Positions 1 to 7,736 of a stretch of DNA of 64,000 nt are shown piece after piece. Position 1 is the stretch's first letter. Every line of letters starts with the position of its first letter. The notes beneath the pieces are model-generated. The model made no database searches and had not been told where the DNA came from. It saw only the letters and a program-made list of their open reading frames with translations. Position numbers and translations under genes: made by a program. The stretch is from Chloroflexota bacterium (GTDB lineage: Bacteria; Chloroflexota; Chloroflexia; Thermomicrobiales; JADLAZ01), in contig JADLAZ010000103.1 of assembly GCA_020849725.1 (NCBI GenBank), forward strand, positions 8,573 through 72,572, read 5' to 3'.

Positions 1-587
1 TTGGGCAGGAACGAGCCGTGCAGGTAGCAGCCAATGGCGTTGCGGTAACGCGCACCCTCGGTGCCGTCGCGGCCGTTGTTGCCGCGGCCGACGCGCACGA
101 GGCCGAGCGGCCGCACGCCTGGGCCGAGCCAGGTCCGCCCGGAGTGATTCTCGAAGCCGACGAGCGTACCGAAGTCGCTGTCGATGATGACGTTGCCGAT
201 GTAGCGCTCGTCACCAGCCTCGGAGGTGACGTCGAACAGGCCAATGCCGGGCAAGCGCCGGCCGGTGGCCGGCTGGTACCAGTGCCCCAGCAACTGATAG
301 CCGCCGCAGACGGCCAGGGCCGGCGCCCCCGCCTCGATCTCGTCGCGCAGCGTCTGCCCCTTGGCCCCCTGCAGGTCGGCCGCGACGGCGATCTGCTCCT
401 TGTCCTGGCCGCCGCCGAAGAAGAAGAGGTCGAACTGCCCGGCCGCCAGCGTGTCGCCCAGTCCCACGGGCACGATCGTCAGGTCGATGCCGCGCCACTG
501 ACACCGCCGCTGCAGCGCCATCACGTTGCCACGGTCGCCGTAGATGTTCATCGTGGTGGCGTAGAGAAAGGCGAGCGCCAGCTTCAT
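1..587 (-). CDS. gatD: GatD, glutaminase subunit of the lipid II isoglutaminyl synthase (partial)
   Basis: Only the first 195 codons are inside the window; the C-terminus lies beyond the left edge. The protein is a class-I (triad) glutamine amidotransferase. The nucleophile motif VCGGYQLLG places Cys at residue 94, and an LHGSF motif gives His190; both fit the known GatD catalytic Cys and His. GatD releases ammonia from glutamine and passes it to MurT, which amidates the D-Glu of the lipid II stem peptide. In this organism murT lies at 58560-60005, so the two genes are not adjacent as they usually are. The ATG start follows from the N-terminus MKLALAFLYAT, typical of the family. CobB/CobQ-like amidotransferases are the alternative but are less likely. 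An AT-rich stretch near 639-644 could hold its promoter, but this is weak. Confidence 0.88.
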   Translation of the reverse strand, partial: MKLALAFLYATTMNIYGDRGNVMALQRRCQWRGIDLTIVPVGLGDTLAAGQFDLFFFGGGQDKEQIAVAADLQGAKGQTLRDEIEAGAPALAVCGGYQLLGHWYQPATGRRLPGIGLFDVTSEAGDERYIGNVIIDSDFGTLVGFENHSGRTWLGPGVRPLGLVRVGRGNNGRDGTEGARYRNAIGCYLHGSFLP

Positions 588-726
588 GATCCGAGCATCT
601 TCCCTCACTCGGCACGCGCCGCTCCGGCCGGCGCTGCCATCATACGGTCGCCCGCCGCCCGCCGCCAACCGCCCGCTGACGAGAGGCGCCCCTCACGTTC
701 GCGGCGCCCAACGAGCTGAAATAGAC

Positions 727-755
727 TTGGTAAAATCGCAATGCGATGATAGAAC
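727..755 (+). promoter_or_regulatory. Putative promoter with a palindrome in its spacer
   Basis: TTGGTA (727-732) and TAGAAC (750-755) are separated by 17 bp, inside a conspicuous AT-rich island between gatD and the ABM-fold gene. The spacer holds a perfect inverted repeat, ATCGCA-a-TGCGAT (735-747), which could be an operator. Direction towards the gene at 830 is inferred. A second TATACG lies at 762-767. Confidence 0.35.
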
Positions 756-829
756 ATTAGCTATACGATGACCTGGACTGGACCGGCCAGATTCCGGGTA
801 TATCGCCGGTTGAGCAGGAGGCACGATCC

Positions 830-1429
830 ATGTATGCCGTCATGCGCCTGTACACCCTGGGGAAGGCGGAGGACCTCGACGAGATCGTTCGGCGGGCCGG
901 TGAGGGCTTTGTGCCGCTCGTGCGCGCCGTGCCCGGCTTCGTCAGCTATAGCATCGTCCAGTCCGGCAACCAGGCGGCGACGATCAGCATCTTCGAGGAC
1001 CGAGCCGGCGCCGATGAGTCGGTGCGGGCCGCGGCCATGTGGGTGAAGCAGTACCTGGGTCCGCTGCTGCCCAACCCTCCGCGCGTCACCGGCGGTGAGA
1101 TTCGGGTGCGAGTTGTCAACGCTGGCGTGCAGCCGGGCTTTGGTGTTGCCCGCCGCTACTCGGTCAATGTCGCCGCCATCGGCGAGATTATGCGCCGCGC
1201 CGAGGCGGAGTTCGTGCCGCAGCTCAAGCGTCTGTCCGGCCTGGCGCGCTACTCCATCCTCGATGAGGGCGATGGACACATCACGTCGCTGTCCGCCTTC
1301 GACAGCCAGGCGTCCGCCGACGAGTCGACCCGTGTCGCTGGCGCGTGGGTGCGCGACGCCCTGGGTCCGCACGTCTACGGCGCGCCCGACGTACTCGCCG
1401 GTGAGTTCAAACTGGCCGTCGTTGCCTGA
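830..1429 (+). CDS. Tandem ABM-fold (dimeric alpha-beta barrel) protein
   Basis: The 199-residue protein has two copies of a roughly 95-residue ferredoxin-like unit (about 1-95 and 105-199). The halves share VRRAGEGFVPL / MRRAEAEFVPQ, PGFVSYSI / SGLARYSI, and a following acidic ADES segment (DRAGADESVRAAA / SQASADESTRVAG). Proteins of the antibiotic-biosynthesis-monooxygenase (ABM) group normally form this barrel from two subunits; here the gene supplies both. No cofactor motif is obvious, and members range from quinol monooxygenases to enzymes of unknown role, so the substrate is not known. The start at 830 follows a purine-rich GAGCAGGAGG stretch. The 3' end overlaps the convergent methyltransferase gene by 23 bp. 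Confidence 0.75.
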   Translation: MYAVMRLYTLGKAEDLDEIVRRAGEGFVPLVRAVPGFVSYSIVQSGNQAATISIFEDRAGADESVRAAAMWVKQYLGPLLPNPPRVTGGEIRVRVVNAGVQPGFGVARRYSVNVAAIGEIMRRAEAEFVPQLKRLSGLARYSILDEGDGHITSLSAFDSQASADESTRVAGAWVRDALGPHVYGAPDVLAGEFKLAVVA

Positions 1430-2672
1430 TGCGAGGGCGGGCGACGGCGTGATTGGCCGGTCGCTCGGCCGGCCCGGCCGCTGCCCGCGCCGTGAGTACC
1501 TTGTAGCGCGCGTCCGACCAGGCGACGGCCACGTTGCCGAAGACACGCGCGATCTCCGGCTCGTAGGGTAGGAAGCGGTTGGCGACCAGGAACAGCCGGC
1601 CGCCAGGGCGCAGCACCGCCGCCGCGCCGGCGATGAAGCGCGCCGTCGTGGCATAGGCGACGGCGCGGCCGACGTGAAATGGCGGATTCGTCACGACCAC
1701 GTCGAAGCGTTCGCCGGCGATTGCCGCCGTGCCGTCGCTGGCGATGACGACGGCGTTGGCGATGCCGTTGGCGGCCAGGGTGCTGGCGGCCGAGCGCAGT
1801 GCACCGGCGGAGATGTCGACCAGCGTGACCGCGCCGCGCGGGCCAGCCAGCCGCGCCGCCACCGCGCCGGCGATGCCGCTGCCGCAGCCGAGATCGAGAA
1901 CGCGGTCGCCCGGCGCGATCGCCATCGTCTCGATCAGCGCGACTGTGCCGGCGTCGAGCGCCTCCCAGGCGAACACACCGGGGCGGGTGTGGATGGTGAA
2001 AGTCGTGCCGCGCAGCACGACCGTGCAGGCGTGGAAGACGGCATGGTCCAGGAGCGGGTCGTCGAACGCCGCCAGCCGCGGCGGTGGCACGGCCGGGCGA
2101 ACGGCGACAGCGATGCGGTGGCCCTTGCCGTAGGCCAGAGTCGTCAGATTGCCGAACAGCGCCGCGGCGTCCCGCAGCGCCGGCCGGATGCCCTCGTTGC
2201 TGCCGCCGGCCAGGTAGAGCCGGCCACCGGGCACGAGCGCGCCAAAGGCGTCCCAGATCAACTGCCGTCCCGGCCGCGCGCCTATCGGCAGCCGGACGAG
2301 CGCGATATCGGCCGGCGCGGCCGGCAGCGCGGCGGCGCCGTCGCTCAGGTAGACGGTGGTGGTGGCCAGCGCGTTGGCGGCCATGGTCTGCTCGGTCGCG
2401 GCCTGGTCCAGAATGGTTGCCGCCGCCAGTCGCACCCGGCCGGCCGGGGCGCGCGCCGCGGCGACGGCGCCGACCAGTCCCGCACCACTGTTCAGGTCCA
2501 GGACGATCGCACCGTCGTCGATGGCCAGCGTGCCGGCCAGCAGCACCGCTGCCGGGTCGCGCGGGTCGCCGCTGCCGGCGGCCGCGACGAGCAGACGCCG
2601 CTCCGGTAGGTCGAACGGTAGCAGGTCCGAGCCGGGTGGCGCCGGCTCCCGGCGGACATCACGCCTGGGCAT
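1407..2672 (-). CDS. RsmC/RlmG-like class I SAM-dependent methyltransferase
   Basis: The 421-residue protein has two Rossmann-like halves, as in RsmC and RlmG. The N-terminal half (to about 190) is degenerate. The C-terminal half has the SAM motif VLDLGCGSGIAG and the catalytic motif NPPFHVG, which is typical of N2-guanine rRNA methyltransferases. The likely reaction is m2G formation on 16S or 23S rRNA; which base cannot be told from sequence. ATG at 2672 is preferred: it lies 4 bp beyond the stop of the upstream lipoprotein gene and has GTGAGG just before it. A TTG at 2693 is the alternative. The basic C-terminal tail (RPRIRQRR) could bind RNA. Confidence 0.8.
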   Translation of the reverse strand: MPRRDVRREPAPPGSDLLPFDLPERRLLVAAAGSGDPRDPAAVLLAGTLAIDDGAIVLDLNSGAGLVGAVAAARAPAGRVRLAAATILDQAATEQTMAANALATTTVYLSDGAAALPAAPADIALVRLPIGARPGRQLIWDAFGALVPGGRLYLAGGSNEGIRPALRDAAALFGNLTTLAYGKGHRIAVAVRPAVPPPRLAAFDDPLLDHAVFHACTVVLRGTTFTIHTRPGVFAWEALDAGTVALIETMAIAPGDRVLDLGCGSGIAGAVAARLAGPRGAVTLVDISAGALRSAASTLAANGIANAVVIASDGTAAIAGERFDVVVTNPPFHVGRAVAYATTARFIAGAAAVLRPGGRLFLVANRFLPYEPEIARVFGNVAVAWSDARYKVLTARAAAGPAERPANHAVARPRIRQRRPV

Positions 2673-2676
2673 CGCC

Positions 2677-3708
2677 TCACGCGGCCCAGTCAAAGGGGCC
2701 GAAGCCGGCGGTCGGCGTCACCAGCGTCACCGTGCCGGTCGCCACCTCGAGGACGAACAGTCCGTCGCCACTCTGGAGCGCCAGCCGCTTGCCGTCTGGC
2801 GACCAGGCGGCGATCAGATCATCGGCGGCCAGCGCCGCCAGTAGCTCGAGTTTGCCGGTGTCGACGTCGATCAGCCACAGGTCGAGCGGGAAGCCGTGGG
2901 CGGCCACGGGCGGCGGCCAGCCCTGGCCGGTGGCGCGCGGCAGCGTGAGCGTCCAGCGCGGCGTTGCGCGCGGGCCACCGGCGGCCGTGACGACGAGTTG
3001 GCGGCCATCAGGCGAGAACCGTGCCGACCAGAGTAGGCCGAACGATGCGTCGCTCACCAGTGGCCGGGCGTTGCCGCCATCGTTGTCGGCCAGCCACAGC
3101 GATGGGACCAGTGCCGGTGGCGGCGCGCCCGGCTGGACCCGCGGGGCGTCGGCGGGCACACCGATGAAGGCCAGTCGCCCGTCGCTCGGTGCGACTGCCG
3201 GCGAGTCGGCGTCCGTTGCGATCACTGTGCGCGCGCCACTGGACAGATCGAGACGCAGCAGTTGCTGGACTGCCATGAGCTGGGCCTGACCGGCGGGCTT
3301 GTGGCTGAACGAGTAAGCGAAGTAGAGCGCTGTGCCATCGCTTGACCAGGCCGGGGCGCGCGCCAGCCCGCCGTCGATATCGTGAGTGAAGACGGCGCGC
3401 GGATTGGCTCCGTCAGTGCCGACGACATAGATATCCGCGCCAAAGCTGGCGGTGGGCGCCGGCACGGGGGTGAAGGTGTAGGCAATCTGGCGGCCGTCAG
3501 GCGATACGGCCGGGTCCAGCACGGTGCCCTTGCCCCGGCCGTGGAACACTTCCCGCGCCGGGGCGCGCCCATCCGGGTTGACGAGCAGCAGGCGGTCGCC
3601 GTCGGCGTAGACGATGCGGCCGCCAGCGGCGCCGGCCGGCACGGGCGCCGGCGCGCAGGCAGCGACGATCAGACCGAACGCCACCAGCAGCGCGAAGACG
3701 CGTGACAT
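2677..3708 (-). CDS. TolB-like beta-propeller lipoprotein
   Basis: The 343-residue protein begins MSRVFALLVAFGLIVAAC, a lipoprotein signal peptide with a VAAC lipobox at about residue 18, so it should be anchored outside the cytoplasmic membrane. The rest is a propeller of WD40-like/PD40 repeats, seen as recurring SPDGRQ, SSDGTALYFA and SPDGKRLAL motifs. Such domains usually bind partners or ligands and are not enzymes by themselves. An upstream in-frame start at 3792 would add 28 residues ahead of the signal peptide and is unlikely. It is followed at 4 bp by the RsmC-like gene, probably as one transcript, although the functions look unrelated. Confidence 0.8.
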   Translation of the reverse strand: MSRVFALLVAFGLIVAACAPAPVPAGAAGGRIVYADGDRLLLVNPDGRAPAREVFHGRGKGTVLDPAVSPDGRQIAYTFTPVPAPTASFGADIYVVGTDGANPRAVFTHDIDGGLARAPAWSSDGTALYFAYSFSHKPAGQAQLMAVQQLLRLDLSSGARTVIATDADSPAVAPSDGRLAFIGVPADAPRVQPGAPPPALVPSLWLADNDGGNARPLVSDASFGLLWSARFSPDGRQLVVTAAGGPRATPRWTLTLPRATGQGWPPPVAAHGFPLDLWLIDVDTGKLELLAALAADDLIAAWSPDGKRLALQSGDGLFVLEVATGTVTLVTPTAGFGPFDWAA

Positions 3709-3957
3709 CGGCACCTGACCTTGGTAGCAGCCGTCAGGGCGCACTGGTGAGGAAGGCTCACCGCGTCGCACCGCGCACTGACTATACGACACCGGGCGCG
3801 GTCAAATCGCGGCCAGGCTGGTCGCCGTCACTCCGACTCGGACGCCGCGTGCGCCTGCCATGCGCCGAGCCTGGCGACGAAGCCTGGCGCCAGTGGTCGC
3901 AGCCGCTCCAGCAGGGTCAGGCGGTTGAGGTATGGTCGGGTGCGAGCAGTCGTCTGA

Positions 3958-4236
3958 CGCCCAAATGCCTCCCAGACCAGGGCCGCCTGTCGGCTGCCGC
4001 AGGGCAGCGCGGTTGATGACCAGGACCGGGTCTGCGTCGCTGGGCTGACGACTCGGGTGCAACAACTGACGCTGACTGGTCGTGAAGAGGCGCTGTGGGG
4101 TGGGGCGGGCGAATGGGACGTGCCGCTCGTGCAGCCAGTCGGCCTGGCGGTCAACGAGGCCGGCGAGCTGTACGTCGCCGACGCGGGCGCCGGTCGTCTG
4201 GTGTGGCTCCGTCCACTCGCAGCCATCGACCGCTGA
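3958..4236 (+). pseudogene. Remnant of an NHL-repeat beta-propeller gene
   Basis: A plus-strand open frame ends with an NHL-like blade: PVGLAVNEAGELYVADAGAG then RLVWL, closing at a TGA at 4234-4236. No credible start precedes it: the frame is closed by a TGA at 3955-3957. The neighbouring frame upstream (to 4016) also carries protein-like sequence (WSQPLQQGQAVEVW), which suggests a frameshifted and truncated gene. It sits in the 550-bp gap between the lipoprotein gene and rsmG, with nothing else recognisable there. Assignment rests on a single blade, so the parent protein is not known. Confidence 0.5.
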
Positions 4237-4259
4237 CTGGGCCAGGGCCGCCAGCGACG

Positions 4260-4997
4260 TCAACGCAACGGCTGGTGCGCCGGCAGCCCGGCCCGCCGCG
4301 GGTAGGCCGCCGGCGTCGGCCCGACCTTGCGAATGACGACGATCTGGCGATCGTCCAGACCGGGCAGGTCGAGCGGCACGACACCGACCAGGTCGCCGCC
4401 CAGCCGGCGCAGCGCCCGGTCGGCCGCGGCGATCTCGGCCTCGACGCCGGTCGTCTTGGCCGCCAGCAGCCGCCCGCCGGGGCGCAGGAACGGCAGGCAC
4501 AGCTCGACCAGCGCCGGCAGCGGCGCGACCGCGCGCGCGGTGGCCAGATCGAACTGCTCGCGCAGGTCGGGCTGGTGCGCCAGGTCCTCGGCGCGGCCGT
4601 GACGCGCCTCGACGCCGGCCAGGTCGAGCGCGGCCACCGCCGCCCGCAGAAACGCCACCTTCTTGCCCGTTGCCTCGACCAGCGTGACGCGCAGCCCGGG
4701 CGCGAGAATCGCCAGCGGCAGGCCCGGCAGCCCGCCGCCGCTGCCGACGTCGACCAGCCGGGCGGTCACGAGCGCCGCCTGATCGACGGCGCGCAGGAAG
4801 CCGACCGCGTCGACCAGGTGCAGAAGCTCGAACGCGGCCGGCTCGCGCACGCCGGTCAGATTGACGCGCTGGTTCCAGTCGAGCAGCAGCGTCCGGTAGC
4901 GGTCGAGCGCGGCGATCTGCGCCCCATCGACGGACGCGCCGACGGCGCCGACGGCGGCCCGCACCGCCGGCAGGGTCGCCGCCGGAGGACCGCTCAC
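4260..4997 (-). CDS. rsmG: 16S rRNA (guanine-527-N7) methyltransferase RsmG
   Basis: The 245-residue protein shows the RsmG (GidB) hallmarks in order: NLTG near residue 47, the SAM-binding loop DVGSGGGLPGLPLAI, an ARAVAPL segment, and the C-terminal signature PTPAAYPRRAGLPA. It methylates N7 of G527 in the 530 loop of 16S rRNA; loss of RsmG is a known route to low-level streptomycin resistance. The length is normal. Its start codon overlaps the dxs stop (ATGA, 4994-4997), implying translational coupling with dxs, an unusual partner; rsmG more commonly travels with gidA or parAB. Confidence 0.95.
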   Translation of the reverse strand: MSGPPAATLPAVRAAVGAVGASVDGAQIAALDRYRTLLLDWNQRVNLTGVREPAAFELLHLVDAVGFLRAVDQAALVTARLVDVGSGGGLPGLPLAILAPGLRVTLVEATGKKVAFLRAAVAALDLAGVEARHGRAEDLAHQPDLREQFDLATARAVAPLPALVELCLPFLRPGGRLLAAKTTGVEAEIAAADRALRRLGGDLVGVVPLDLPGLDDRQIVVIRKVGPTPAAYPRRAGLPAHQPLR

Positions 4998-6895
4998 CCC
5001 CGACCCGCCGTGCCGGCCAGGGCAGCGCCACCGTGGGAGTGTGCCAGCTCGCCTGCCGCAGCGGTGATGTCGCCGGGGGTCAATCCGACCTGCGTGCGCA
5101 GCTCAGCCAGGGCACCATGCTCGACGAACGCATCACTCAGGCCGAGCGCGCGCAGGCGCACGTCGGACAGCCCGGCTCGGTGATACAGCTCACCGATGGC
5201 GCTGCCGAAGCCGCCGGCCAGCACACCCTCCTCGACGGTGATGACGCGCCCGATGCGCCGGCCCAGGTCCAGCAGCAGCGCCTCGTCGAGTGGCTTGATG
5301 AAGCGGGCATTGACGACCGTCGCCGCCACTCCCGCCCGCGCCAGGTCCTCGGCTGCCTGCTGGGCCACGGCGACCATCGCACCAACCGCCACGATCGCGA
5401 CGTCGTCACCGGAGCGCAGCACCTCGGCCACGCCGATCGGCAGGATCGCCGGCGCGGCCGGCGGCTCCACGCCGGGGCCGGCGCCGCGTGGGTAGCGCAG
5501 CGCACTGGGGCCGTCCAGCGTCAGCGCCGTCGCCAGCATGTCGCACAGCTCGGCCTCGTCCTTCGGCGCCATCAGCGTCATGTTGGGGATCAAGCGCAAG
5601 TAGGCGATGTCGAGTGCGCCGTGGTGCGTGCGGCCGTCCTCGCCGACCAGCCCGGCGCGGTCGATGGCGAAGATGACCGGCAGCTTCTGAATGGCGACGT
5701 CGTGGATGATCTGGTCGTAGGCGCGCTGCAGGAAGGTCGAGTAGATGGCTGCCACGGGCCGGAAGCCCTCCACCGCCAGCCCGGCGGCGAAGGTGACGGC
5801 GTGCTGCTCGGCGATGCCGACGTCGTAGAAGCGGCTGGGATGCTGCGCCTGGAAGGTCGCTAACCCCGTGCCCGACGACATGGCGGCGGTGATGCCGACG
5901 ATGCGCCGGTCAGTGTCGGCCAGCCGCGCCAGGCAAGCGCCGAAGATATCCTGATAGGCTGGCGACTTCTTCGGCAGCGGCGCCCCCGGCACGCCGGGCG
6001 GCGGCAGATTGTAGAGCTTGAGCGAGTCGTCCTCGGCGGGCTTGAAGCCTTTGCCCTTCTTGGTCAGGACGTGCAGGAAGAGTGGCGGGTCGATCGTCTT
6101 GGCCCGCTTGAAGATATCGACCATCAGGCCGATGTCGTGGCCGTCGATCGGGCCAAGGTAGGTGAAGCCCAGCTCCTCCCAGATCAGCGTTACCGGCGAG
6201 GCGAACTCCCGAATGCCGTGCTTGGCGCGCTTGCCCAGCTCGACCAGGTGATCGCCCTGCGGCAGGTGGCGCAGCATCTGCTCGACTCGCTCCTTGGCGC
6301 CCTGATAGAACTCGCCGGAGCGCAGGCGCGTCAGGTACTCGTTGAGGGCGCCGACCGACGGCGAGATCGACATCTCATTGTCGTTCAGGACGACGATCAG
6401 CGGCAGCTTGAGATGGCCGGCGTTGTTGAGCGCCTCGTAGGCCATGCCACCAGTCAGCGCGCCGTCGCCGATGACCGCGACGGCATGATACGGGTCGCCG
6501 CGCAGGTGCATGCCGGCGGCCATGCCGAGCGCGGCGCTGATCGACGTGCTGGTGTGGCCAGCGCCGAAAGCGTCGTGCTCGCTCTCCTCGCGCGCCAGGA
6601 AGCCGCACAGGCCGCCGTATTGGCGCAGCGTCTCCATGCGATCGTTGCGACCGGTCAGCACCTTGTGGGCGTAGGCCTGGTGGCCGACATCCCAGACGAT
6701 GCGATCGTGTGGCGAGTCGAAGGTGGCCAGCAGCGCGACGGTCAGTTCGACCGTGCCCAGGTTGGGGGAGAAGTGCCCACCAGTCTTAGGGATGCACTCG
6801 ATCAGGCGGGCGCGGACCTCGTCAGCCAGGACCGTCAATTGCTCGGTGGTGAGCCGCGTGAGGTCCTGCGGGCCAGTGATCGTGTCCAGGAACAT
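4994..6895 (-). CDS. dxs: 1-deoxy-D-xylulose-5-phosphate synthase
   Basis: The 633-residue protein is a full-length DXS, the thiamine-diphosphate enzyme that condenses pyruvate and glyceraldehyde 3-phosphate in the first step of the MEP isoprenoid pathway. Visible motifs are VWDVGHQAYAHKVLTG, GAGHTSTSISAALGMA, the ThDP-Mg loop GDGALTGGMAYEALNNAG with LNDNEMSIS, and the C-terminal YDVGIAEQHAVTFAAGLA and HHGALDIAYL regions. ATG 6895 is preceded by GGAGCG at a good distance; an upstream frame extension to 6958 has no such support. It is co-transcribed with rsmG. ispE, a later pathway gene, lies at 43477-44346. Confidence 0.96.
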   Translation of the reverse strand: MFLDTITGPQDLTRLTTEQLTVLADEVRARLIECIPKTGGHFSPNLGTVELTVALLATFDSPHDRIVWDVGHQAYAHKVLTGRNDRMETLRQYGGLCGFLAREESEHDAFGAGHTSTSISAALGMAAGMHLRGDPYHAVAVIGDGALTGGMAYEALNNAGHLKLPLIVVLNDNEMSISPSVGALNEYLTRLRSGEFYQGAKERVEQMLRHLPQGDHLVELGKRAKHGIREFASPVTLIWEELGFTYLGPIDGHDIGLMVDIFKRAKTIDPPLFLHVLTKKGKGFKPAEDDSLKLYNLPPPGVPGAPLPKKSPAYQDIFGACLARLADTDRRIVGITAAMSSGTGLATFQAQHPSRFYDVGIAEQHAVTFAAGLAVEGFRPVAAIYSTFLQRAYDQIIHDVAIQKLPVIFAIDRAGLVGEDGRTHHGALDIAYLRLIPNMTLMAPKDEAELCDMLATALTLDGPSALRYPRGAGPGVEPPAAPAILPIGVAEVLRSGDDVAIVAVGAMVAVAQQAAEDLARAGVAATVVNARFIKPLDEALLLDLGRRIGRVITVEEGVLAGGFGSAIGELYHRAGLSDVRLRALGLSDAFVEHGALAELRTQVGLTPGDITAAAGELAHSHGGAALAGTAGRG

Positions 6896-7002
6896 CAGCG
6901 CTCCTATCGGATCGCCGCTCGCCGATCGGTTCGGTGAGCAGGCGCGTCCGGTTCCCAATGAAAGACGAACGACGGGCGTCGGACGGGCTCAGCCGGGCGT
7001 GA

Positions 7003-7031
7003 TTGCGCCGCCAAAACCACCACAGTATACT
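7003..7031 (+). promoter_or_regulatory. Promoter for rsfS
   Basis: TTGCGC (7003-7008), a 17-bp spacer and TATACT (7026-7031). Transcription would begin near 7038, which rules out a translation start at 7003 and supports the GTG at 7144. The TATACT/AGTATA core is nearly palindromic and might also serve the divergent dxs-rsmG unit. Confidence 0.5.
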
Positions 7032-7143
7032 ATCGCGGCTGGTCGCCGTTGGCGTGGCGGGGGTGCGTGCCACCAGGGCAGCGCCGAGAAACCAGCGCCG
7101 GTCGTCGGCGTTGTTCGCACAGAGCCATGCGCCGCGAAAGGGT

Positions 7144-7494
7144 GTGCCGATCAACGCCGATTCTGTGGCCCGCACGATCGCGCACACAGCGTCCGACGCG
7201 ATGGCTGCCGACGTGGTGGTGCTGGGCATCAGCGACCTGACGACGATCGCCGACTACTTCGTGATCTGCACCGCCGACAACGAGCGGCAGTTGCGGGCGA
7301 TCCAGCGCGATATTGACGAGGCGATGACCACGCTCGGCGTCAATGTGCGTCGCGTCGAGGGCACGCCGGACTCGGGCTGGGTGCTGATGGATTGCGGCGA
7401 TGTGATCGTGCATATCTTTGGCAAGGAGCAGCGGGCCTTCTACAGCCTCGATCAGTTGTGGGCCGGCGGCCAGACCGTGCTGGTTATCCAGTAG
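7144..7494 (+). CDS. rsfS: Ribosomal silencing factor RsfS (Iojap family)
   Basis: Read from GTG 7144 the protein has 116 residues, the usual size of RsfS. It has the family core ISDLTTIADYFVICTADNER, then GWVLMDCGDVIVHIFGKEQR and FYSLDQLW. RsfS binds ribosomal protein uL14 on the 50S subunit and blocks subunit joining in slow growth. The open frame extends back to 7003, but that segment overlaps the promoter and is not conserved-looking. An AAAGG lies just upstream of the GTG. The usual nadD neighbour is not present here. Confidence 0.92.
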   Translation: MPINADSVARTIAHTASDAMAADVVVLGISDLTTIADYFVICTADNERQLRAIQRDIDEAMTTLGVNVRRVEGTPDSGWVLMDCGDVIVHIFGKEQRAFYSLDQLWAGGQTVLVIQ

Positions 7495-7533
7495 CCGACC
7501 CCGACGTGCGCCAGTACAGGAGCACCGGCGACT

Positions 7534-7731
7534 ATGACGACCGCGGACCTCGCTCGTGAGCGAACCATCGTCTTCCTGACCGGAGCGACGTTCGGCGCAC
7601 TGCTCGGCCTGGCGATTGGATCCTGGGTCGGCGATGCGCTCACCGGCGCAGTGTTGAGCGCCTGGCGATGGGTGCGGGAGGAGATCTTCCATCAGGAGGA
7701 TGAGATCGACTTCGAGTTGCTGCTGCAGTAG
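7534..7731 (+). CDS. Small single-pass membrane protein, function unknown
   Basis: This is a 65-residue protein with one hydrophobic segment (about residues 12-35, IVFLTGATFGALLGLAIGSW) carrying small-residue GxxxG-like spacing, followed by an acidic C-terminus (EEIFHQEDEIDFELL). AGGAG lies about 11 bp before the ATG. It follows rsfS by 39 bp in the same direction and may be co-transcribed. It resembles YtxH-type small envelope proteins only in layout. Confidence 0.6.
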   Translation: MTTADLARERTIVFLTGATFGALLGLAIGSWVGDALTGAVLSAWRWVREEIFHQEDEIDFELLLQ

Positions 7732-7736
7732 CCGGC

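Noticed and set aside
3802..5031. 409-codon Arg/Ala-rich minus-strand frame over rsmG
   Set aside because: It is a frame shadow of rsmG; its end is antisense to the NHL remnant.
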